A stretch of DNA of 64,000 nt from Shewanella sp. MBTL60-112-B2. GTDB taxonomy: Bacteria > Pseudomonadota > Gammaproteobacteria > Enterobacterales > Shewanellaceae. The translations under genes were made by a program, and so were the position numbers. Below the pieces are notes generated by a model that saw nothing but the letters and a program-made list of their open reading frames with translations, made no database searches and had not been told where the DNA came from. The stretch spans positions 1 to 64,000 of the forward strand of contig NZ_BPFA01000020.1 of assembly GCF_019655055.1 (NCBI RefSeq), written 5' to 3'. Below are positions 57,630-64,000 of this stretch, piece after piece (the first letter of the stretch is position 1; every line of letters starts with the position of its first letter).

Positions 57630-58136
57630 TTGAATAAGATGTTGAATCGCGCAGTAATGGTTATGGTTCTTATGGGTGCACCTTTAGCGGCGCATGCAGA
57701 GAAGATTGCAGTAGTTGATATGCAGGCAGTTTTTGAGCAGTTACCTCAGCGTGAGCAAGTAAATGAGACATTAAAAACTGAGTTTGGTGATCGTGTTGCT
57801 GCAGTTCAAAAAATGCAGGAAGAACTTCGTGGTTTGCTTGAAAAGCAACAACGTGATGCAGCGCTAATGAGCGAGTCTCAAAAGACTGACATGATGCGTA
57901 AAATGGAGTCTATGAAAGCTGAGCTACAATTAAAAGGCAAAGCGTTAGATGAAGATATGCGTCGTCGTAACGGTGAAGAGCAAAACAAGCTACTTTTAGA
58001 AGTTCAAAAGACAATTAATTCTATTGCTGAAAAAGAGCAGTATGACATGGTGCTTCAACGTGGCGCCGTTATCTATGTTAAGCCTAGCGCTGACATCAGT
58101 AACAAAGTGGTTGAAGCTTTAGGTAAAGGCAAGTAG
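57630..58136 (+). CDS. skp: Skp/OmpH periplasmic chaperone
   Basis: This roughly 168-residue periplasmic chaperone holds unfolded outer-membrane proteins. It has a signal peptide (ending AAHA-EK), the KIAVVDMQAVF core strand, and two long charged helices. The start is TTG at 57630, chosen because AAAGGAG lies 6 bases upstream; the longer open frame overlaps the end of bamA, and ATG at 57639 is too far from the ribosome site. Confidence 0.94.
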   Translation: MNKMLNRAVMVMVLMGAPLAAHAEKIAVVDMQAVFEQLPQREQVNETLKTEFGDRVAAVQKMQEELRGLLEKQQRDAALMSESQKTDMMRKMESMKAELQLKGKALDEDMRRRNGEEQNKLLLEVQKTINSIAEKEQYDMVLQRGAVIYVKPSADISNKVVEALGKGK

Positions 58137-58140
58137 ATAG

Positions 58141-59157
58141 ATGAAAAGCTATACTTTAAGAGTACTGGCTGACCATTTAAATGCAGACGTTCAAGGTGAT
58201 GATACAGTTGAGATCTCAACTGTAGGCACCTTGGACGGTGCAGGTCCGGGTCAAATCTCTTTCTTGGCAAATTCTAAATATCGCTCGCAGCTGCAAACCA
58301 CAGCTGCGTCGGCGATCTTGATGACGCCTACAGATGCAGAAAGCTATACAGGCAATGCGATTGTATTAAAAGATCCTTACGTGGGTTTTGCACGCATAGC
58401 ACAGTTTCTCGATACCACTCCAAAGGCTGCCGATAATATCCACCCGTCTGCACAAATAGCTAGTTCAGCTATGTTAGGCGAAGGTGTGGCGATTGGCGCT
58501 AACGCGGTGATTGGTGAGAATGTTATTCTAGGTAACAATGTACAGATTGGTGCTGGCTCTGTTGTTGGCCAAGACAGTGTGATTGGTTCAAACACACGTT
58601 TATGGGCTAATGTAACGGTTTACCATAATGTGCATTTAGGCCAAGACTGTATTATCCACTCTGGTGCAATTTTAGGTTCTGACGGCTTTGGTTATGCTAA
58701 TGAGCGTGGCCAATGGATTAAAATCCCGCAAACCGGTGGTGTACGCATTGGTGACCGCGTTGAAATTGGCGCTAATACTACAGTCGATCGCGGCGCAATC
58801 GATCACACAGAAATTCACGACGGGGTTATTTTAGATAATCAAGTTCAAATTGCACACAATGATATCATTGGTGCAAATACTGCCATTGCAGGTAGTACAG
58901 TTGTTGCTGGTAGTGTCACTATTGGTAAACATTGTATTATTGGCGGCAATTGTGCAATTTCAGGCCATTTAAGTATTGCTGACGGCGTGCATGTTACTGG
59001 TAGCACCAATATTACTAGCGTGATCCGAGAAGCCGGAGTTTATTCATCAGCAACAGTTGCGATGGATAACAAGCTTTGGCGTAAGAATACCGTGCGTTTT
59101 AGACAGTTAGATACGCTATTCCAACGTGTGAAAACACTGGAAAATAACGTAAAGTAA
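58141..59157 (+). CDS. lpxD: LpxD, UDP-3-O-acyl-glucosamine N-acyltransferase
   Basis: This 338-residue enzyme catalyses the third step of lipid A synthesis, adding the N-linked 3-hydroxyacyl chain. An N-terminal uridine-binding domain (about 1-100) precedes left-handed beta-helix hexapeptide repeats (about 105-300). The catalytic His is in the NTVDRGAIDHTEI / QIAHNDIIG region. It lies 4 bases after skp and its end abuts the fabZ frame. Confidence 0.97.
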   Translation: MKSYTLRVLADHLNADVQGDDTVEISTVGTLDGAGPGQISFLANSKYRSQLQTTAASAILMTPTDAESYTGNAIVLKDPYVGFARIAQFLDTTPKAADNIHPSAQIASSAMLGEGVAIGANAVIGENVILGNNVQIGAGSVVGQDSVIGSNTRLWANVTVYHNVHLGQDCIIHSGAILGSDGFGYANERGQWIKIPQTGGVRIGDRVEIGANTTVDRGAIDHTEIHDGVILDNQVQIAHNDIIGANTAIAGSTVVAGSVTIGKHCIIGGNCAISGHLSIADGVHVTGSTNITSVIREAGVYSSATVAMDNKLWRKNTVRFRQLDTLFQRVKTLENNVK

Positions 59158-59193
59158 ATGAATGACTGCTGTGAGCAGATAAAGGAAAATTTC

Positions 59194-59655
59194 GTGTCAA
59201 ATCAATTGAATACAATGGATATCAAAGAGATCCTAAAATTTTTACCTCATAGGTATCCATTTTTATTGATCGATAGAGTGCTAGATTTCACTCCTGGTGA
59301 AACCCTACATGCCATTAAAAACGTCACTATTAATGAACCATTTTTTCAGGGACACTTCCCGGTTCAGCCTGTGATGCCAGGTGTACTGATTTTAGAAGCG
59401 ATGGCGCAGGCAACTGGCTTATTGGCTTTTAAAACCATGAGTGAAGAGCCGTCTAATGACGCGTTATACTATTTTGCAGGTATCGACAAAGCGCGTTTTA
59501 AGCGTGTAGTTGAACCAGGTGACCAACTTCATTTTGAAGTGCAAATGATTAAAGAGCGCCGCGGAATTGGCGTGTTTACTGGCGTAGCTAAAGTGGATGG
59601 CGAGGTAGTTTGTTCAGCCGAGATCATGTGTGCACGTAGAGAGATTTCTAAGTGA
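59194..59655 (+). CDS. fabZ: FabZ, 3-hydroxyacyl-ACP dehydratase
   Basis: This roughly 153-residue hot-dog dehydratase of fatty acid synthesis has catalytic His54 and Glu68 in [21 protein letters not shown] at 59194 with AGGA 8 bases upstream gives the family length; an ATG at 59158, directly after the lpxD stop, would add 12 residues. It ends in a GTGA overlap with lpxA. It is the housekeeping dehydratase, separate from the dehydratase domains of PfaA and PfaC. Confidence 0.95.
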   Translation: MSNQLNTMDIKEILKFLPHRYPFLLIDRVLDFTPGETLHAIKNVTINEPFFQGHFPVQPVMPGVLILEAMAQATGLLAFKTMSEEPSNDALYYFAGIDKARFKRVVEPGDQLHFEVQMIKERRGIGVFTGVAKVDGEVVCSAEIMCARREISK

Positions 59656-60422
59656 TTGATAAATTAGCTTACATCCACCCAGATGCCAAGATTGGCAAGA
59701 ATGTGACGATTGGTCCTTGGACCTATATCGGTGCAGATGTTGAGATTGGCGATGATTGCTGGTTCAGCTCACACGTTGTTGTGAAAGGACCAACTGTTAT
59801 CGGTAAAGGCAATAAGTTCTACCAGTTCGCCTCAGTGGGTGAAGATTGCCAAGATAAGAAATATGCGGGTGAAGCGACTCGTTTGATTATTGGTGACAAT
59901 AACGTGATCCGCGAATCGGTAACGATTCACCGCGGGACGACTCAAGATGAATGGGAAACACGTATTGGCTCTAACAACTTGTTTATGGCTTATGTGCATA
60001 TCGCTCATGATTGTGTTGTAGGTAGCAACGTGATTATGGCTAATAACGCATCTATTGCAGGCCATGTACATGTTGGCGATTGGGCTATCTTAGGTGGTAT
60101 GACTGGCGTTCATCAGTTTGTGCACATTGGTGCCCATGCGTTTACTGCTGGTAGTTCATTGATCCTTAACGATGTGCCACCATTTGTAATGGCATCGGGT
60201 CAACCTGCTATTCCTAGAGGCTTGAATATTGAAGGCATGAAGCGTCGCGGCTTCTCTAAAGAGTCTCAGCTTTCTGTGCGTAGAGCTTACAAGACACTCT
60301 ATCGCAGCAGCTTAACCGTTGCCGAAGCGGTTGAGCAGCTTAAAGAGGCTGCGATTGATGATGAACAGGTTCAAATGTTAATTGAGTTTGTCGCCTCCTC
60401 CCAACGGGGCATCATCCGCTAA
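59652..60422 (+). CDS. lpxA: LpxA, UDP-GlcNAc O-acyltransferase
   Basis: This 256-residue enzyme catalyses the first step of lipid A synthesis. Hexapeptide repeats (about 10-185) form a left-handed beta-helix. The catalytic His lies in [11 protein letters not shown] (about 117-127), and a helical C-terminus follows. The start is GTG, overlapping the fabZ stop by four bases. Confidence 0.97.
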   Translation: MIDKLAYIHPDAKIGKNVTIGPWTYIGADVEIGDDCWFSSHVVVKGPTVIGKGNKFYQFASVGEDCQDKKYAGEATRLIIGDNNVIRESVTIHRGTTQDEWETRIGSNNLFMAYVHIAHDCVVGSNVIMANNASIAGHVHVGDWAILGGMTGVHQFVHIGAHAFTAGSSLILNDVPPFVMASGQPAIPRGLNIEGMKRRGFSKESQLSVRRAYKTLYRSSLTVAEAVEQLKEAAIDDEQVQMLIEFVASSQRGIIR

Positions 60423-60432
60423 GTTAATTATC

Positions 60433-60460
60433 GAACCCGTGTAAAAGCGGGTTCTTTGTT
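60433..60460 (+). terminator. Hairpin between lpxA and lpxB
   Basis: GAACCCG-tgtaaaag-CGGGTTC followed by TTTGTTT lies 10 bases after the lpxA stop. It is a likely partial terminator, because lpxB is normally in the same operon. Confidence 0.7.
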
Positions 60461-60489
60461 TCCCACCTACCAATAATAGACATCACTTT

Positions 60490-61641
60490 ATGAGTTCAAA
60501 CAATCCTCGTGTTTTTGCTATGGTTGCCGGAGAAATTTCAGGTGACATTTTAGGCGCAGGTTTAATTAAAGCGCTGCAAGTTAGCTACCCGGATGCCAAG
60601 TTTGTCGGTATTGGCGGACCACGTATGGAAGCGCTCGGTTTCGAATCGATTTTTTCATACGAAGAGCTAGCCGTAATGGGGATAGTCGAAGTACTTTCTC
60701 GTTTACCAAGATTGCTAAAAGTGCGTAAGACTCTGATTGAAAAGCTAACCGCAATTAATCCAGATTGTTTTATTGGTATTGACGCACCTGATTTTAATAT
60801 TGGTTTGGAACTAAAGTTAAAACAGCGTGGGATTAAAACCGTACATTATGTCAGTCCATCTGTATGGGCATGGCGACCAAAACGTATTTTCAAAATAGCT
60901 AAGGCCACCGATATGGTGCTGTCTTTATTGCCTTTTGAAAAAGCGTTTTACGATGAATATCAGGTACCTTGTACCTTTGTTGGTCATACTTTGGCTGACG
61001 ATATCCCGCTTGAAAATGATAAAGCGCAGGCACGCGAACAGCTAGGGCTGGATCCTGCTGCAGAATACTTAGCCATTTTGCCAGGCTCACGCGGCGGTGA
61101 GTTAAAGCAACTTGCAGAACCTTTTGTCAAAGCGGCGAGTCTGATTAAGCAGCGTTATCCCGATATCAAGTTCGTTACGCCTTTGGTGAATCAAAAACGT
61201 CGTGATCAATTTGAGCAAGCATTACGTGAACACGCTCCGGATTTAGAAATTCATTTAGTCGAAGGTCAGTCACGAGAAGTGATGGCGGCAGCTGACTGCA
61301 TCTTGCTCGCATCGGGTACTGCAACATTAGAAGCCATGCTGGTTAAGCGCCCTATGGTAGTTGCCTATCGCGTTAGTCCTATCACGTACCGTATTGCTAA
61401 AGGCATGATGCTGACCAAGCGTTACTCATTGCCGAATTTACTTGCCGATGATGATGTGATTGAAGAGCTTATTCAGGCCGATTGTACGCCTGACAAAATA
61501 GCAAAGGCAGTAGGCGTACAGCTCGATAGTGATTTTACGCCAACCTATAATCGCTTTATGGCGATGCATCAAGCTATTCGCTGTGATGCGAGTGCTCGCG
61601 CAGCTGATGCAGTGATTAAGTTAATTGAGGATAAAGTATAA
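60490..61641 (+). CDS. lpxB: LpxB, lipid A disaccharide synthase
   Basis: This 383-residue GT19 glycosyltransferase joins UDP-diacylglucosamine and lipid X. It has the [14 protein letters not shown]-terminal motif (about 13-25), [14 protein letters not shown] (about 119-132) and LPGSRGGE (about 198-205). Its stop overlaps the rnhB start by one base (TAATG). Confidence 0.97.
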   Translation: MSSNNPRVFAMVAGEISGDILGAGLIKALQVSYPDAKFVGIGGPRMEALGFESIFSYEELAVMGIVEVLSRLPRLLKVRKTLIEKLTAINPDCFIGIDAPDFNIGLELKLKQRGIKTVHYVSPSVWAWRPKRIFKIAKATDMVLSLLPFEKAFYDEYQVPCTFVGHTLADDIPLENDKAQAREQLGLDPAAEYLAILPGSRGGELKQLAEPFVKAASLIKQRYPDIKFVTPLVNQKRRDQFEQALREHAPDLEIHLVEGQSREVMAAADCILLASGTATLEAMLVKRPMVVAYRVSPITYRIAKGMMLTKRYSLPNLLADDDVIEELIQADCTPDKIAKAVGVQLDSDFTPTYNRFMAMHQAIRCDASARAADAVIKLIEDKV

Positions 61642-62267
61642 TGGCGGTTTTTAAAGGGATCACACCTGACCAAGTGGCACAAATTTGCATTGGTCAATAT
61701 GCCGGTGTTGATGAAGTGGGCCGAGGTCCGTTAATCGGTAATGTGGTTACGGCCGCTGTAATTTTAGACCCTAATAATCCAATCGAAGGATTAAACGATT
61801 CTAAGAAGTTGTCAGAAAAAAAGCGTGAGTTGTTGTTTGAGCAAATTCAGCAAAAAGCCCTAAGTGTCAGTGTTGGTTCTGCAAGTCCTGATGAGATTGA
61901 CGAGCTTAATATCTTGCACGCAACTATGCTTGCCATGCAGCGCGCGGTAGCTGGGCTTAATATCAAACCGACAAGTGTGTTGGTTGATGGTAATCGCACA
62001 CCTGATTTTGGCGTTGAGAGTCACGCTATTATCAAAGGTGACGGTCTTATCGATGCGATAAGTGCGGCATCTATTATCGCCAAAGTGGTGCGTGATAGAG
62101 AGATGGATGCGTTAGCAGCTCAATATCCACAATACGGCTTTGAAAAGCATAAAGGCTATCCGACCAAAGCTCATTTTGAAGCTCTTGCTGAGCATGGCGT
62201 GTTACCTGAACACCGTAAGAGCTTTAGGCCTGTGCGAGAAGCGTTAGATAACAACTCACTTTCGTAG
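61641..62267 (+). CDS. rnhB: Ribonuclease HII
   Basis: This 208-residue enzyme removes ribonucleotides from DNA and degrades RNA in hybrids. Catalytic Asp24-Glu25 lie in [10 protein letters not shown]; the further acidic residues are in LVDGNRTP and in the KVVRDREMD region. It is translationally coupled to lpxB. Confidence 0.97.
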   Translation: MAVFKGITPDQVAQICIGQYAGVDEVGRGPLIGNVVTAAVILDPNNPIEGLNDSKKLSEKKRELLFEQIQQKALSVSVGSASPDEIDELNILHATMLAMQRAVAGLNIKPTSVLVDGNRTPDFGVESHAIIKGDGLIDAISAASIIAKVVRDREMDALAAQYPQYGFEKHKGYPTKAHFEALAEHGVLPEHRKSFRPVREALDNNSLS

Positions 62268-62424
62268 TTGCTCTTGCCTGCTTGCTAAATCGAACTAACT
62301 TGCGTGAAAACTAACACATCTCTCAGCTGGGCTAATAGTTTAACTTGTTTGCTGTTGGCCCATGTTTTACCCTGTAAGATTGACTAGCCGTCTTCATCTA
62401 TCAAAAAGAAAGATACTCCATATT

Positions 62425-64000
62425 ATGTCTGATCCACGTTTTGTGCATTTACGCGTTCACAGTGACTTTTCCATGTCAGATGGACTCTCTAAAGTTAAGC
62501 CTATTATTGGTAAAGTGGCTGAACTCGGGATGCCCGCAGTTGCATTAACCGATCAGACAAATATGTGTGGCTTGGTAAAGTTTTACGAGGCTTGTCACGG
62601 TAACGGTGTTAAGCCAATCATTGGTACTGACTTTTGGGTCAAAGTACCGGGATTCGATGAATTTTGCTCTATTACTGCATTAGCAATGGACAACACAGGT
62701 TATTCAAACCTGACCTTACTAATTAGTGATGCGTACCTGCGCGGTAACATTAATGATAAAGCCGTCATCGACCATGAATGGTTAGCTAAATACAGCGAAG
62801 GGTTAATCTTACTCTCTGGCGCTAAAGATGGTGATATCGGCCGCGCGTTATTAAAAGAAAACAAGGCTCAGGTTGATAGCTTAGTCGAGTTTTATCAGAC
62901 CCACTTTCCCGATAGATATTATTTAGAGCTGCTGCGTACAGGTCGCCCCGACGAAGAGCGCTACTTGCATATGGCCGTTGAACTTGCTGAGCAAAAAGGT
63001 CTGCCAGTGGTTGCCACTAACCAAGTGGTATTTAATAAGCCTGAACAGTTTGACGCGCACGAGATCCGCGTAGCCATTTACGACGGTTTTACGCTAGCCG
63101 ATCCACGTCGTCCCAAAAAATACAGCGACCAGCAGTATTTTAAAAGCAGCGAAGAGATGTGTGAGCTGTTTGAAGATATTCCAGAAGCAATTGAAAATAC
63201 GGTCGAAATTGCTAAGCGTTGTAACGCTACAGTAAGACTGCACGAATACTTCCTGCCTAACTTCCCTACAGGTGACCTGACCATTGAAGACTTCCTGGTT
63301 GATGTGTCTGAAAAAGGCTTAGAAGAACGTTTAGAGTTCTTGTTCCCAGATCCTGAAGTGAGAGCTGAAAAGCGTCCTGAATACGATGAGCGTCTCGATA
63401 TTGAGCTTAAAGTTATTAACCAAATGGGATTCCCTGGTTACTTCCTTATCGTAATGGAGTTTATCCAGTGGGGTAAGGATAACGATATTCCTATTGGCCC
63501 TGGCCGTGGTTCGGGTGCAGGGTCCTTGGTGGCTTACGCCCTTAAAATTACCGATTTGGATCCACTTGAATATGACTTACTGTTCGAGCGGTTCTTGAAC
63601 CCAGAACGTGTATCTATGCCCGACTTCGACGTCGACTTCTGTATGGATAGACGAGATGAGGTAATCGATCACGTAGCAGATCTTTATGGCCGTGACGCGG
63701 TATCACAAATTATTACTTTCGGTACCATGGCGGCGAAGGCGGTAATCCGAGATGTAGGTCGTGTACTCGGACATCCATATGGTTTTGTTGACCGTATTTC
63801 GAAGATGATCCCTGCTGAACCTGGTATGACTCTGGCTAAGGCGTTTGAGGTAGAGCCGGGGCTTCAAGAATCTTACGATGGCGATGAGGACGTTAAAGAT
63901 CTTATCGATATGTGCCGGATATTGGAAGGTGTGACACGTAACGCCGGTAAGCACGCCGGTGGTGTGGTTATCGCACCGACGAAAATCACCGATTTTTCAC
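62425..64000 (+). CDS. dnaE: DNA polymerase III alpha subunit (5' part)
   Basis: This is the first 525 codons of the replicative polymerase; the gene runs off the window end. The PHP domain starts at [13 protein letters not shown] (about 8-20). The polymerase palm shows [16 protein letters not shown] (about 355-370) and PDFDVDF with two catalytic Asp (about 398-404). The ATG at 62425 follows a 157-base gap after rnhB. The order rnhB-dnaE is as in E. coli. Confidence 0.97.
   Translation, partial: MSDPRFVHLRVHSDFSMSDGLSKVKPIIGKVAELGMPAVALTDQTNMCGLVKFYEACHGNGVKPIIGTDFWVKVPGFDEFCSITALAMDNTGYSNLTLLISDAYLRGNINDKAVIDHEWLAKYSEGLILLSGAKDGDIGRALLKENKAQVDSLVEFYQTHFPDRYYLELLRTGRPDEERYLHMAVELAEQKGLPVVATNQVVFNKPEQFDAHEIRVAIYDGFTLADPRRPKKYSDQQYFKSSEEMCELFEDIPEAIENTVEIAKRCNATVRLHEYFLPNFPTGDLTIEDFLVDVSEKGLEERLEFLFPDPEVRAEKRPEYDERLDIELKVINQMGFPGYFLIVMEFIQWGKDNDIPIGPGRGSGAGSLVAYALKITDLDPLEYDLLFERFLNPERVSMPDFDVDFCMDRRDEVIDHVADLYGRDAVSQIITFGTMAAKAVIRDVGRVLGHPYGFVDRISKMIPAEPGMTLAKAFEVEPGLQESYDGDEDVKDLIDMCRILEGVTRNAGKHAGGVVIAPTKITDFS

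Overview
The window looks like chromosomal DNA from a marine Shewanella, or a very close relative. Two things support this: a full pfa-type polyunsaturated fatty acid (EPA) synthase cluster, and housekeeping gene order and protein sequences typical of Gammaproteobacteria. No insertion sequence with intact ends, prophage, CRISPR array, tRNA or rRNA was seen.

Layout. (1) 1-4950: a small zinc-ribbon protein, an exported Ntn-hydrolase (penicillin/AHL acylase family), and a membrane GGDEF protein. (2) 5000-29400: the EPA locus. pfaR-pfaA-pfaB-pfaC-pfaD run on the minus strand and end at a strong terminator. A TonB-dependent receptor gene lies upstream on the same strand. The phosphopantetheinyl transferase pfaE is divergent on the plus strand. 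PfaE activates the six tandem ACPs of PfaA; PfaA, PfaB and PfaC supply KS, MAT/AT, KR, CLF and dehydratase domains; PfaD supplies the enoyl reductase. (3) 29400-32540: an exported SDS-type alkylsulfatase with a divergent LysR regulator. (4) 32560-42420: the queF-syd ... yqcC-truC-yqcA neighbourhood, which in E. coli holds csrB. Here it holds two tandem GGA-rich CsrB-like small RNAs, each about 170-180 bp downstream of a GacA/UvrY-type palindrome, plus several small conserved proteins. (5) 42555-64000: the core dapD-glnD-map block, then divergent rpsB-tsf-pyrH-frr-uppS-cdsA-dxr-rseP-bamA-skp-lpxD-fabZ-lpxA-lpxB-rnhB-dnaE, with dnaE cut by the window end. This covers translation, isoprenoid and phospholipid synthesis, outer-membrane assembly and lipid A synthesis.

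The most interesting observations are: the tandem csrB pair with matched upstream GacA boxes; PfaR, which reads as a degenerate IS481-like transposase that has become the first gene of the EPA operon; a chain of one-base stop/start overlaps linking pfaR, pfaA, pfaB and pfaC; two strong hairpins between pfaC and pfaD; and a TonB receptor embedded in the EPA locus. All function calls come from reading motifs and gene order; no database search was run.
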